Source of the DNA: Solenopsis invicta
Taxonomy: Eukaryota; Arthropoda; Insecta; Hymenoptera; Formicidae
Direction: 5' to 3'
NCBI RefSeq assembly: GCF_016802725.1
Contig: NC_052678.1
Location: 7,990,001-8,054,000 of the forward strand
DNA length: 64,000 nt
This document shows, one piece after another, positions 48,301-59,363 of this stretch. A program made the translations under genes and the position numbers. The notes beneath the pieces are model-generated. The model searched no databases and was not told where the DNA came from. It saw only the letters and a list, made by a program, of their open reading frames with translations. The stretch's first letter is position 1, and the number at the start of each line of letters is the position of its first letter.

Positions 48301-49749
48301 ACTCGGTGGTCACGTGCACCCTCTCGCTACCCAACCTTCTCTCATGGTAATCGCAGATAGGCACACGAGTTAAGTACCGTACCCATGGCCCGCTGTGCTT
48401 GAAACCGAGAACCTCCATTAGTCGCGATAGAGAGCCCATGTTAAGAGTGTTAATGTGACTCCCGAGGCTCGTCGGGCTTCGCCGGTCCTAGTCAGGGTCG
48501 ATTTCGGGCGTGAACTGTTCTTCCGATTAGCGAGCACAACTTTCCGCTCCGCTGTAGCGTACATTTCTGCTGACTTCCTCTACGACGTGTATAAAGTTAC
48601 ATTAATGAAGAGTCGCTAAGCACACAACTGGTCATTGAACTTGAAACAACACGCCGAAATTTGGAGATTTATTTTTTAGAAAGTTATAAGTTTTTTATAT
48701 AATTACACGAATGATGTTAACGATACATTTGTTAACATTTTAGCAATGTTAAATATAACATGCAGCACTTGTGTTTAAAATGTATAAAAAGTTACATCAA
48801 TATATTAAAAAATAATAAAGTGAGAACCGTGCGAGCAGGCCGATACATTGAAAGAATACCGCGAACTACAGAAGATAAAATATTCCAATGAATATTGATG
48901 ATATTTGAAAAGTGGATTCTTGACCCACGTCGTAATACCGGATAACATTGAGATAACGTAATATCAATGCGGCCGGGTTTCAGCTCGCTTCCGTAATACT
49001 GTTTCAATCCTATATTTTAACGATCGCAGATGATCCATCGGCAAATGCCGTATTGGCAGAGGTGGCCGCGAAGTGGACCGCCGCGCTGCCGCGCCGCCGG
49101 TTTCGCGTGTTGGCTATGTTTAAAGAAGTTATACGACGAGGAGGAATCGAGTTATCGGGGCATCGAGACTAATCGATATTCCGCGGAGGCACGAGTGAAG
49201 TGCATGCACGTCGGGACGTCGATTATTTGGATTACTCGGGCGTGTTCGACGAGTGGTTTCATCTTGAACTTCGTTCCTCTGGAAAAGTTCGTGCTGTTAG
49301 TAGCCCCGGCGTGGCGCGCGCGAGCGCGTAGAGCGGGCACGGTCCAAGAGTATCAAAGGCGAAAGTTGGGCTATACTTACGGAATATCGCTTTTAACGCT
49401 GGCAGCCTTCGTAAATGTCGGGGCGGAGTTGCCAACTTGTACGACGGAATTCAGTTCATACCGGTAAATTATTCCGCCTTTTCACTAGACTTCCTCTCCT
49501 TTCGCGAACTTGCGCGCATTGTACCAGCGCTGCCGTAACCGCCCCTCCTTCCTTCCCCCCCCCGTCCCCTTCCTCCCAGTTATGCGTACGATTTTATACA
49601 TGTAAAATGCTACGTAAACCGCGGCTTGTTCCCGCAGAAGATTTATAATTACTCCGCTACTGCTATATTCCGCACTGTATTTGGCTGTTCTTGTACTTTC
49701 GCGTATTTTTTATGTTAACTTGTATAACACATTCGAAACGCGTATTATA
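45338..49749. other. No gene seen
   Basis: Mixed sequence with AT-rich segments at 46.8-47.0, 47.5-47.7 and 48.6-49.0 kb, and a G9 run at 45791-45799 in a purine-rich tract. Frames at 47973-48350 (125 codons) and 49030-49467 (145 codons, two hydrophobic stretches) lack recognised domains and splice support. Confidence 0.4.
46990..47020. promoter_or_regulatory. Cluster of four ACGTCA motifs
   Basis: ACGTCA occurs at 46991, 46997, 47003 and 47014, the first three in direct tandem with no spacer. TGACGT is the half-site recognised by CREB/ATF-type bZIP proteins. Function here is inferred only from motif density. Confidence 0.4.
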
Positions 49750-49901
49750 TACAGGATGATTATTAATAAATGTCCCCATTTTTTACCATATGAGCATGCA
49801 TTTGTAATTTCTAATATAATAATATGTTAGAAATACGCATCCGTCGGTAAATCAGGTTAATATAGTAAAAAGTGGCGATATTCATTAATAATCACCTTGT
49901 A
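49750..49901. mobile_element. Miniature inverted-repeat element E
   Basis: An element of about 150 bases whose ends are inverted repeats of about 44 bases. The left reads ACAGGATGATTATTAATAAA at 49751, and the right is the inverted counterpart of ACAAGGTGATTATTAATGAA. Flanking TATAT on both sides may be a target duplication. The ATATACAGGATGATT end is shared with the 600-base foldback at 34620-35220. It is non-coding. Confidence 0.85.
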
Positions 49902-50155
49902 TATATATTTCATAAAGTTTAACTTTGGGGAAGGTTATAGTTGGAGCGTCTTTTTACGTTGTTTCTCAGAAAGATAAAAAATACTTACATCAGATGGGGA
50001 TAGGGAACAGCCATCGAATCGGCAACGAACGAACACCGGTCAGTCGTCGAAATTACCGGTGTTCATCGCCGTCTCGTTTTCCTCACACGCTCCGCTGCCC
50101 TGGTCATGTCGCTTTAGCTCTCCCTCTACCTTCCACATTTCTGGCTTTCGGTCAG

Positions 50156-50185
50156 CACCGAGACCTCAGACTGCTACGCGGATGT
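50156..50185 (+). repeat. Core of array unit 1 (degenerate)
   Basis: It follows TTTCGGTCAG as in the other units but has lost the TCCCGCGGGA palindrome and the GTAC boundary, reading CACCGAGACCTCAGACTGC instead. The downstream TCCGTGGTCTGCCGTAGGAT still aligns with unit 4, so it is the most diverged unit. Confidence 0.6.
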
Positions 50186-50871
50186 CCGTGGTCTGCCGTA
50201 GGATGTTCCGCTCCGTTTTCTTCTGGTCCGTCTTTTATCTTCTCCGTGACGTCTCGCTACGTCTTTATCTGCTCCCGCTTTTCTTGCCTTAACACGTTCG
50301 ACATAACTGCGCGTTTCCGCAGTGAGATTTTGCCGCGATACGTAAACCGTTGTCGATTCAAAGGTGAATTCCCTTGGAGAAGAATAGAAGAATCGCAAAA
50401 GCTGTCACCGTTTTGATTCCAGTCCTCTATACTTATTACGCTCCTATTCTCTACTCTCGCTCACTTCTTCTTTTTCCCGGCTCGTTCGGTGTAAAATCCC
50501 GTCTCGCTGCCTATCGAAAATGTTCTTTTCCTTTTCCTGTCTCTTCTGCCCGCTACCATCCATGTTGTTCATCGAATTTCCTTCCTCCTCGCTCTCGCGC
50601 TTTCTGCCGGGCGCATTCAATATGTTTTGTGCGCGTATGCAAGGAAATTTAAATATTTACTCTTTGTCATAAAGTTTGGCGGAGCGAGTAGAATGGGAAT
50701 TCTGCATAGAGATTGCACGATGCAAAGGGATGGATCGAGTTTGTCGGTCCGCGGAAACGGCGATCTTCATATTGATCGCTACTTCATTCTTCTTCTCCCT
50801 CACGACTTGGTCCCGGTATATCGCTTTAGTCTCGATTCGCTGTCTCTTTTCTGTTTCTCGTTTCCGGTCAG

Positions 50872-50894
50872 TCACGGATCCCGCGGGAGTTCTG
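50872..50894 (+). repeat. Core of array unit 2, 23 bases, micro-exon-like
   Basis: A pyrimidine tract and GGTCAG precede, and GTACCC follows. The core contains GGATCCCGCGGGAGTTC. Its AG-before and GT-after arrangement matches minimal splice-site rules, but the final bases CTG|GTACCC make a weak donor. Confidence 0.6.
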
Positions 50895-51560
50895 GTACCC
50901 ATGTCGTACCACGAGCAACATCTCGTTCTACCCTCTTCGCCTTTTAACCCTTACCCTTATTCTACTGTTATTATCGTTTGATACCTCCCTTTACTCTTAG
51001 CAGTTTGAAACTAATAATATAAATTTTTACGTAAATGTTCAAAAAAAGTAAGACAAAAAAATTGAAAGAAAGTATACTTTATTAATTCAAATCATTTCTT
51101 TTTAATAACAATTTTGTTTTTCTTTTTTGTTTCTTTTTTTTCGTTTTTTTTTATTCTTTGCTTTTCTTGCTTCCACCGTGTCGAAAGATAGCTCCATCGC
51201 TTGTTTTATCTAGTTTTAAGCTTCACCTTTACCATACTGCTATTTTTGTTTCGTACTCTTGCGACCCTCTCTGTCTCTTGGTACCCAAACGATGTCCTTA
51301 CAGCCACTCACCGTGAGAAACGATCCTCTAACGTAATTTTTCACGGCAAGCGCCGCGACGATTGTCGCAAAAAGAGAGGAAATGTCGATCGGAATTGTCG
51401 ACGGCGACCTGAGGAAATGAGGAGAATTTCGTGTTTTTCGTAGGAAACTGCTGCTCTCGTCTCGATTCCTATTCTCTATTCCCTTCCACGCTCAGCTACT
51501 CCCGAGTCGTATCGCTTTAGTCTCATGTCTTCTTTTCTCTTATTTCTTGCTTCCGGTCAG

Positions 51561-51583
51561 CGCCGGATCCCGCGGGAGTTCAG
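51561..51583 (+). repeat. Core of array unit 3, 23 bases, micro-exon-like
   Basis: Preceded by TTTCTTGCTTCCGGTCAG and followed by GTACTC. It contains GGATCCCGCGGGAGTTCAG, so the exon-end bases CAG|GT match the donor consensus better than in unit 2. Confidence 0.6.
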
Positions 51584-52155
51584 GTACTCGTGATGCGTTG
51601 AGGGATATATCTACACTTTACTCCTCTTTTAATCCTCGTCTTTAGATCTCGTTATTGCTATAGCATCTTTTTAATTTTAAACTCTTTTTTTTTTATGCGC
51701 AAGTAATGTTTTTTTAGTTTCCCGATTAAAATTATTATTGGTGTTTTAATTATTGAGAACCCAACCGGTATCGATTGCGGCAATATTGATTGTTATCGTT
51801 GTCTGTTATTGTTCGGGTTTACATGACGAATATAAACAAATTTGTGTTTCTAATAATCACAGGCAGAAAATATGGAAAATTATTCAACCAGGATTTTTTC
51901 GCGAATGTAAAAGTGATCCTCCAATATATTTTTTCACGACAAGTGCTGCAACAATTGCCGCAACAGAAAAAGAAATAGGTCGATCCGTCGATCGGAATTG
52001 CCGACAGGAAGGAGAGGAATTTTGCATTTTTCCGCTGCAACGTCTGCTCTCTTGTCCCGATTCCCGCTCGCCTTTCCCTCCTCCAGCGCTACTCTCTCGT
52101 CGTATCGCTTTAGTCTCGCTTCGCCTTTTCTCTTCTATTTCTGACTTTCGGTCAG

Positions 52156-52178
52156 CGTCAGATCCCGCGGGAGCCCAG
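52156..52178 (+). repeat. Core of array unit 4, 23 bases, micro-exon-like
   Basis: Preceded by TATTTCTGACTTTCGGTCAG, which includes a branchpoint-like CTGAC, and followed by GTACTC. It contains AGATCCCGCGGGAGCCCAG. The length is again exactly 23 bases, not a multiple of three. Confidence 0.6.
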
Positions 52179-52300
52179 GTACTCGTGGTCCGTCGAAGGA
52201 TGCTTCTCGCTTCCCGCTTCTCGCTTTTCTCTTCTCCTGTCCTCCCCCGGTCGCGCGCTGCCTCCGTCTTCCATCTCAATGTCTCCTCCGTCTTTTGCCC

Positions 52301-53437
52301 TCTCGTCCCTCCTCTCCTTCTTTACCTTCATACTTCACGGGATAACGTCGGGCGACGATGGCATTCCCGAGTCCAAGACTCGTTCGTTCGAGTTCGTCGA
52401 AATCCTTAAGGACGTCGTTGACCTCCTTTTCTCGACCGTTCTACAGCTTCCACGTTTTCAGGCGGTGCCTCCTTCCCCTCTCATCCATTGACCCTCCCAT
52501 CTCCTGCCATCGGTCTACCTCGGGGCTGCTCCTCTTAACCGATCTGTGCAGATTCAATCTGAGGTACAGAAGATCCCGTCGTCTCCGTTATCATTGTCGT
52601 CGTCGTTGTTCTCGTCCTTTGCGCCAGGGTTTGAGTAACCTAGGACTTTGATTCTCAACGGGAACCGCCACACCGATGTTCCGTCAGACTTCATCAACAT
52701 ATCCGACGTTGTCTTGCGATTCAGCAAGGTGTCGCAAAGTCGGAAGTAATCGGAGAGAAGAACCATCCAGGTGAAATTGCTGCTTCAAATCAACCGAATT
52801 TTCTGCTCTTCCTGTTGCTCGTGAAGGATATCGAATGAAACCAGATTCTTCGTTCTTGAAGTTCGCATAGTTTGACTTTATACTTGGAACGAAAGAGAGA
52901 GCGAAATCGATTCACATTTAGAATTAACGGAAATTTAGTGCCGTGAAATGTTATAAAAATTTTACGTAAATTAATAATTTATATATAGAAAGTAGAAATT
53001 TAAAACGACTTTTTTCGATTTTTATCAGTCGTTACAATAATGCCTTTACAATTTAATTTTATTGAATATTATCATTGATGTTGAAAATGAACTAAAAGTC
53101 TTTGATTTTATTTATACATGTATAGTGTTTTATTAGCCATTCTCTTTTGGATGAAACTTGGTAATTAGGAGTAAAGCAGGTCGAAAATATGACAAGAGAC
53201 GCCAAAGACATAATCCAATATCGAACAGGGAAGGAACATCGAGTCCATATTCTTGTATCTTCAATCTTGTACATAATTTATAACTAGCTCTTCTCTAATA
53301 AGATCTAACAAGCTACAAAAAATAGGTTATTCTACATAAATGCTCCAATTACGTCGTTTGAATCCGCTCTACCTTGATCAATATATTTCATGACGCGTAT
53401 AATTACCTATTAATCGCTAAAATGCATTTAATGGATG
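52301..53437. other. No proven gene; minus-strand frame of unknown meaning
   Basis: A 70-codon minus-strand frame (52554-52766) begins MVLLSDYFRLCDTLLN and passes through KVLGYSNPG before entering an acidic D/N run that comes from a GTC-rich repeat. An in-frame stop precedes its ATG closely. It lies just upstream, in the minus direction, of the tandem array whose minus strand also looks partly peptide-like. I recognise no family. The rest is AT-rich at 52.9-53.4 kb. Confidence 0.3.
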
Positions 53438-53460
53438 TAGCTCCGCGGAACACGGAGCTA
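53438..53460. other. Hairpin, perfect 8-pair stem
   Basis: TAGCTCCG and CGGAGCTA around the loop CGGAACA. Confidence 0.6.
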
Positions 53461-55876
53461 ATTAAATCGCGCGGGATCCTCCATCCGAGAACGCTAAATC
53501 AATCACGAAGTCGCTGTCGCTGCAACCATCTCTCTGTTTATGTCTGTCTGATATTTAAAAAAGATTGACGATATTAAAAAAAAAAAAAATTGCAGAATAT
53601 GCGCCGTAGCCGGGGTTTTCGGGGAGAGAGGATTGTTATATTTCTCTTATCAGGTTTCACGATCTCGACGCTCATTTATCTTACGCGGACCACTCCGTCA
53701 TCAACGACGTTATCGCCAACGGGTAATTTAACTATACGAATCGATTTCCATACCGCGAAAGCATCGTAAACAGGACGTCGAGATTGGATTTCGATAAATT
53801 CGCTTAATGAGTAAGTTCAATAAGTCAAATCACGTCGGTGTGTCTCCGCTGAAATCGTTCGTTACACAATGCGGCTAGTTGCACCTGTGCCATATACAAA
53901 TATTACTTTTGTTGTTCCGCGTGGTTGTTTGCTCCGGCCGCGCGCGCGTGTTCATGTGAAATAATACACGGCAATGGCTCTTGCACGTTGAAATATATTT
54001 TAGCGCTCTTCGATTAGCAGTCAACGCGCTGTGTATGCAACTTTACGACCGTCGAGGGAGAAAGAGAGATATGCACGCGAAGGCTACTCGCATAAAACGG
54101 ATATTAGCGCTGCCGTGAGGCAGCGTTACTTGAAGCATTAATTCTTTCCCGTTTTTCGCATTATTTACATCCGTCTTCATAAAAGCGTCGGGAGAGCCAA
54201 GTTTTTCTTTGTAATTCGGATGTGTGCAACAATATACGTTACAGCGTTATATCGTTCAGGGTTGATGGTTTAACCCCTTGAATCCCAACGGTGGAGCACA
54301 ATGGAGCTCCAACGTTTCAGAAACGCTCGCATGACGAGACGCCACTGTTCGCACGCCACGTTTGCCCGCGAACAAATCTTCATTGTCCGGTCTAACGAGT
54401 GTAACTTCCGAAAACAATGCCTCGCCGAACGATGGTAGATAGGTAACTTCCTCGGACTCGCATCGCTATTCCGCCAGGAGATTCCAGCCGATAGTTATCT
54501 TTTATCGGGAATCTCTGATTAGACCGTTCAAAAAAGACCTCTTCGATCTTTGGCCGATTCATTTCCTTGAAATGATACACAACGTACATGCGATAGACAA
54601 TCGATGAGCACTATTTTTCTGCATTTATTTTTCTTCTTCCGTTATCTTTACTCTCTTTATTTAATTTTTGCTGTAAATATAATCTACCTCACGAAAATTA
54701 TTGACTAGACTCTGCAATTCCGTTTTCTCTTTAGCACAAATAAGTACTACTAGAATTTTAATAAATATTCTCGCTGACAATTAAACGAATTATTATGCGC
54801 CGACCTCGTATCTCGCGCAAGACGTGCGCGAATTCCCGGCTGACTCGAGAAGGGAAATTCTACTTGTCTGACGGAGCTGGCGGCATGGCCGCCGAGGTTG
54901 ACAAAGCCCTGACCATTTCTTCGTGGCTTCTCGTCTTCGAAACGACGACGTGTCACCGCCACCGTGAAAATGCGGTTCGTTAAATCCCTGGGGAGGGGAA
55001 GCCGCCGCGAGGCCGGCTGGGCTGCCGTTGAAGCTGAAGGGAGAAGGGCCGGAATGGTTTGGAATGGGGCCGCTTCCAAGGCGCTGACAAATTGGTGCGA
55101 CGTTGTTGACGAACGGCGAGAGGACGGGGAAGCCGGTACGTTTCTGGTCTGAATGAAACCGAGACAAAGTCGCGTTCTTTTGCCTTATTTCGCCTTTCCC
55201 GCCGGTAACGCTATTTCCGGCCATTTAAATAGCCGCGAAGACTCTCCCCGTTCTTTCTCAACCGCGCTCCGCGATTAATTGCGCCGCCGGGCCGTTCGTG
55301 CGCGCCTGGCGTTAAAACGAATGCGTGCGGCGGAATATGACAGCGAATACTTAGCGATCTAAACGTCTACCAATTTATTAATCTACGTGCCGCTTGATAA
55401 ACCGCCGCCGAAGTAGTCTTAATTGCGCCACGCCGCGCCGCGACCACTGGTGCGCGATAGTAACCCGTTTCACATATTCATCGCCGTACAATACAGCGAC
55501 CGTGACTCACCGACGACGTGTTACCGCGTACGCTCCTCTATGTGTGTGCCCCGTTGCATTAGGCATTGCTACGGACGATGGCGTGCCGTGCAGGCCACAT
55601 AAATATCTCGCTAATTGTCCACCGTGAAATAAATCCCGCTACGTGGGGACATTTGCCTAATACTTACACATGCATGCACGTACGCACACTACCAGCTAAC
55701 CGTAGCTAACCCGGCCTCGTGCGTATAACGCGCATGATGTAATCCAGATGCGTCGTGTTACGGGGAATACGGTAGTTACACACGCGGCTACGTCGCGTGA
55801 GACATATGCATACCCGTTGTAAATCCTACTGGCGCGGCGCATGCGGCTGTACGCGTTCGCGCGTCTTCGGCTTCTG

Positions 55877-55909
55877 CTCGCGCAAATCTCGCGCAAATCT
55901 CACGCATTT
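55877..55909 (+). repeat. 11-base tandem repeat, three units
   Basis: CTCGCGCAAAT twice exactly, then CTCACGCATTT. Confidence 0.85.
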
Positions 55910-58768
55910 GTTGAGCGCGTATATCGCATAAATCGGAGGTAGCATGCGTGGCCTGTCGTCGTCAAAATCCGAGCGGGCAACTCTCGTGGCTCAATCCCTA
56001 GAGCCTTATAGAAGAAGAAGCGGTAATGCATCGAGATACATTCTTGCGTAAATGAACGCGATCGTAATTCGTAATAAAATTTTTACCCACCAGAAGGCAT
56101 GTGTTCGAAACATCGCTTCGAATAATCGAGCCTTAGGCATGTGAAGCAGTCCATATGGTCCGTGTGTGCAGATTCCAAACGCGGAAACGCTGATGATCGG
56201 GAGAAACGAGAGAGACGCGTGCAGGGCATCGGTTGAGTAACCGCCAGAATGAAATTGTCGACGGCTGCCGGGAACGAGCGAGTAGCTATAATAATCGATT
56301 TTCATGCGGGCAACCGAGGGAGATGCAATGTCAATGCTGATTCATTCCCCGCGACGCGCCAAAGATTGTCACACGCAACATTGTGCAGCCGTGTGCAAAT
56401 TGTGTGTCGTGGCTGGCAATTAATTAATTGCTTCCTTGAAAACGAGGGGGCTTTTAGATGGAACTTTTAAGCTTTCGTGCAAAGTCCATTGTGAACTCTT
56501 TCCTTTATTTTTAGTTGTATTAAGCGTCAGTTTTCTCATTCACTGCATTTGACTCGTTCACAAATTATGATGTACATTTTAAATAAGCAGTGTAATTTAA
56601 TAATATAAAATTATACATAATTAATACAAATTTTAGTCTTTTAAGAAAATATAAACCGAAAACTCATCTGTCATTTAACAAAATTGTGACACATTAGACA
56701 ATTACGGAGAACATAAACGATCTACTTCCGTCACAGACCGCGATAAATTCTGCGGAAATTGTTACTCGTTGTATTTTAATTATTACCGCGAAATCGTATT
56801 TTATTTATTGATGCGCGAACGAGTCGACAGTTGGAGCGATATTGACATTGTGCTCGATAAAACGTTCTCCTTCGTCGTTTAAGAACGCGGAAAAGTTTGA
56901 CGTTATTAACATCTGACATTACGCCGGACTGCCCGTCGAAAAAGTAGAACGACCTGGATGCGCAAAGTAGCTGAGCGCCGCGACGCCTGTCGTCTTTTAT
57001 ATTAAACCCGACGATATTGAACGTGCAGGAGGCTTCTTCCCTTAAAGACCGAGTCGCGAGTTTCGCTCTTATCACTCGCCGAAATCTCGTCTGAAAAGAA
57101 ATGACGCGGGCTGACGGAAGAGTTAAAGCCGACGCGGCCTTTTCACCGTTCGGAATGACAAAGAAGCCGCCATCCGTTACGAGGAAAGTTCTTCACGCGA
57201 CAAGAAAACGTCGCCTAAGCTGCGTATACGTCCTAACAGCTTTCTGACAAATCTCGCTTGTCATTCTAAAACGGATCATCAAAGATTCTCAAATGTTATT
57301 GATAGTTTCCGCTTCAAAACTAGAGAATCCATCTATATACAAACTTTTATCCGTTCAAATACAATTTGAATGTCTAACATTTTCGATAAAGTCGTGAGAA
57401 CATCAATGCTATTAGATGTACTCGTATTTCGAGCTCATCATTGTGGCGGGAAGAAAATCAAACGAGCGGAAGAGAAGGAAAGATGAATTGAAGAGAGGGA
57501 AGGCAGGACGAAGGGCTCGTATGATTATGTCAGTCGTGCCGAGGAGATTGACCTAAATGCATTTGCACAAAGGCGAGACCAAGTTACGTGCGCGCTGCAT
57601 CGATATGTCGATATATCGGTTCCGGTCGGCTTTCGAGAGGAATGAAGAGGCCACCGGATGATCTAGGGTTCTCATGTTCTTATATTACCGGAGCGCGCCG
57701 AAGCTCGCGGTAGGCTGACAAAAAGCCATTGTTACTTGTCGACCAAGTTTTCTCTCCACGTTTTCGAACAATATACGCATTCTTTTTTTTTCTTTTTTTT
57801 TCTTTTGGCAATACCGACATCATGAGTGCCTGCCTTTGTATCGAGCTTTGACTGATCAATCTGACATGATTTCATTTCCGCTCGGATAATATCCAGATGA
57901 AGATTATGAGTTGTTATTAACCGAGATTAAACCGCTCGTCCAATGGTGAGCGAATGAAAAGAATATGCCGCTAGTTTTTCTAATACTCGCCTTTAAATGA
58001 GACGCTGCGATAACTTGGCAGTAATTTTCACAATTAATGTCTTTATGCGTAAGTTTTTTATCATAATATCGTGTAAGTGCACTTGTTCATATGCAAACGA
58101 CTTCCGCGTGACTATGCATATGAAGATGAGACTGTTGCTCGTACGTAGATTAGTTATTTACGATTTCAATATATGGTTTTTTACGTTACGAGACGCTAGC
58201 TATTAAATTGAATCGCCGAGGGCTAAGCGGCCTCCTATATCTCGAGGATGCATTGCGGTTGCCGGAAGGCGCGAGAAGTAACGCGTAAATCATATCTTAC
58301 AAATCGGTATATACATATAATCTGTATATATATGTATTATTAAGTGGAAGTAACGGCTGGATGTCGTTTATACGGTACATACGCAGGTGTATCGATGTGC
58401 GCGTGCACACAGTTGTTCGCGTAACATCGTGATACGTCGCAACGGTACATATTGCATGTACTGCAAGCCGGTATTATGGGCTTGTGTGCTTCCTGCGGTA
58501 CCCGGCGTCCCGCGTGAATACGTGAAAGTCTAATGCCGCATACTGGCGGGGCATTGTGTGCGCGGATGCATACACAGTGTTGGGGGAGAACGCAGGTAAC
58601 CCGGTACACTTGTGCCGGCGAAGATGCACAGTCGCTACTGTCACGCGGCTTTCCTTTACAACGACGAGTAAAGCACTTCAGAAATGTGTTTATGGTGACA
58701 AATGCGTAACGATATTTTGCAACGGGATACGGCTTACAGAAAAGCGTTAGTTCTCGACTCCGGTAAAG

Positions 58769-58788
58769 ATACGTCATGATACGTCATA
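58769..58788 (+). promoter_or_regulatory. Tandem GATACGTCAT
   Basis: A 10-base unit repeated exactly with no spacer. Each contains ACGTCA, the bZIP-type motif also clustered at 46990-47020. Confidence 0.4.
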
Positions 58789-58912
58789 CGGAATCGCGCG
58801 GGCAAAGTACCGTGGAATAGCGTTAAAATTGCCGCGTAATTGTCGACCAATTGCCGTTGTCGAAACGCGAATTACGGAAAGCGTGAAAAAAATTGTTTTT
58901 TTTTTCCCTTAG

Positions 58913-59046
58913 CGAAAGAACCGTTGAAGACGTTAATGTCTGATTTTGGAAACTCGTCGACGGAGATTTTTCATGCACATCGTATTCCGAGCGAAGGCGC
59001 GCTCTTCCTTGGATTAGACGATACGCTGAACTTTAATGCAGATTGA
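58913..59046 (+). CDS. Possible terminal coding exon
   Basis: A very good acceptor (TTGTTTTTTTTTTCCCTTAG, ending 58912) is followed in phase (two bases completing a codon) by 43 codons and TGA at 59044-59046. The peptide starts KEPLKTLMSDFGNSS and ends LGLDDTLNFNAD. It is acidic, balanced in composition and not low-complexity. Possible polyadenylation signals AATAAA lie at about 59458 and 59505, which would give a 3' untranslated region of about 400-480 bases. I recognise no family. The exon-like segment at 59304-59363 lies in the same orientation. The frame is also open upstream to an ATG at 58840 through the T tract. Moderate chance of being fortuitous. Confidence 0.25.
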
Positions 59047-59303
59047 CGTACTATCTCGCGCGTGCACTTCGCGAAGCTCTGTTTCGGTGATTTTATTTTT
59101 CGCCCGGATTGCGTTCAAGATTTACGAACTTTTACACAATATGTAAATTTATGCATATTATTTGTCTAGAGTGCAGCCACTTTGCATTTTGTTTGTCTGT
59201 CAAGATCTGATGCATGCTGTGTCTTTCTCTTCCCGGCTGATGGTATTACACAAATATCTTCTTGCGTCTTTTTGTTACGGAAGATAGACATTTTTGTTTT
59301 CAG

Positions 59304-59363
59304 TTCGATGAACGATTCTCCATCAATCTCTCAATTGAAGATGGGAAATGTGAGGGGAGAACG
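59304..59363 (+). CDS. Possible 60-base cassette exon
   Basis: Acceptor ACATTTTTGTTTTCAG ends at 59303 and the donor GTAAAA begins at 59364. The 60-base interval is open in phase 0 and would encode 20 residues beginning FDERFSINLSIE and ending CEGRT. Its length is a multiple of three, so inclusion or skipping would keep the frame. The surrounding frame is open for 20 further codons on the 5' side, so the exon limits rest on splice motifs alone. Not recognised as part of a known protein. Confidence 0.2.

Larger units (their letters stand above)
49925..52300. repeat. Four-unit degenerate tandem array with a conserved micro-exon-like core
   Basis: Units are anchored by GCTTTAG at 50111, 50823, 51514 and 52107 (spacings about 712, 691 and 593). 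After it comes a pyrimidine-rich stretch ending TTTCGGTCAG or TTCCGGTCAG, then a conserved core, then a GTACTCGTGG-like block. Units 3 and 4 also share an earlier block: CGACAATTGCCGCAA/CGACGATTGTCGCAA-like sequence followed by GATCGGAATTG at about 51389 and 51990. The minus strand of the core reads T-PAGS-x-x-DRK-x-E in units 2, 3 and 4, but with stops in unit 3. A decayed coding repeat, an exon array and a plain satellite are all possible. Confidence 0.75.
53461..58912. other. No gene seen; CpG-rich centre and T-rich tracts
   Basis: A CpG-rich block covers 54.8-55.9 kb, where a 143-codon minus-strand frame (54793-55224) has C/G-rich third positions. Overlapping frames in other phases are also open, and an in-frame TAA touches its ATG. 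An 11-base unit CTCGCGCAAAT repeats three times at 55877-55909. AT-rich DNA lies at 56.5-56.8 kb. A T-rich tract with C interruptions lies at 57781-57805. GATACGTCAT is repeated in tandem at 58769-58788. Confidence 0.4.

Noticed and set aside
49030..49467. 145-codon plus-strand frame with hydrophobic stretches
   Set aside because: Length is within chance expectation, and the hydrophobic parts do not match any known membrane protein family.
51753..52409. 218-codon plus-strand frame
   Set aside because: It lies in the tandem array, is pyrimidine-rich, and is not open in the other units.
54793..55224. 143-codon minus-strand frame with C/G-rich third positions
   Set aside because: Overlapping frames on both strands are open, an in-frame stop touches the ATG, and no domain or splice support is visible.
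58340..58777. 145-codon cysteine-containing minus-strand frame
   Set aside because: Cysteine spacing does not fit a known zinc finger or disulfide-rich family, and the length is within chance expectation.
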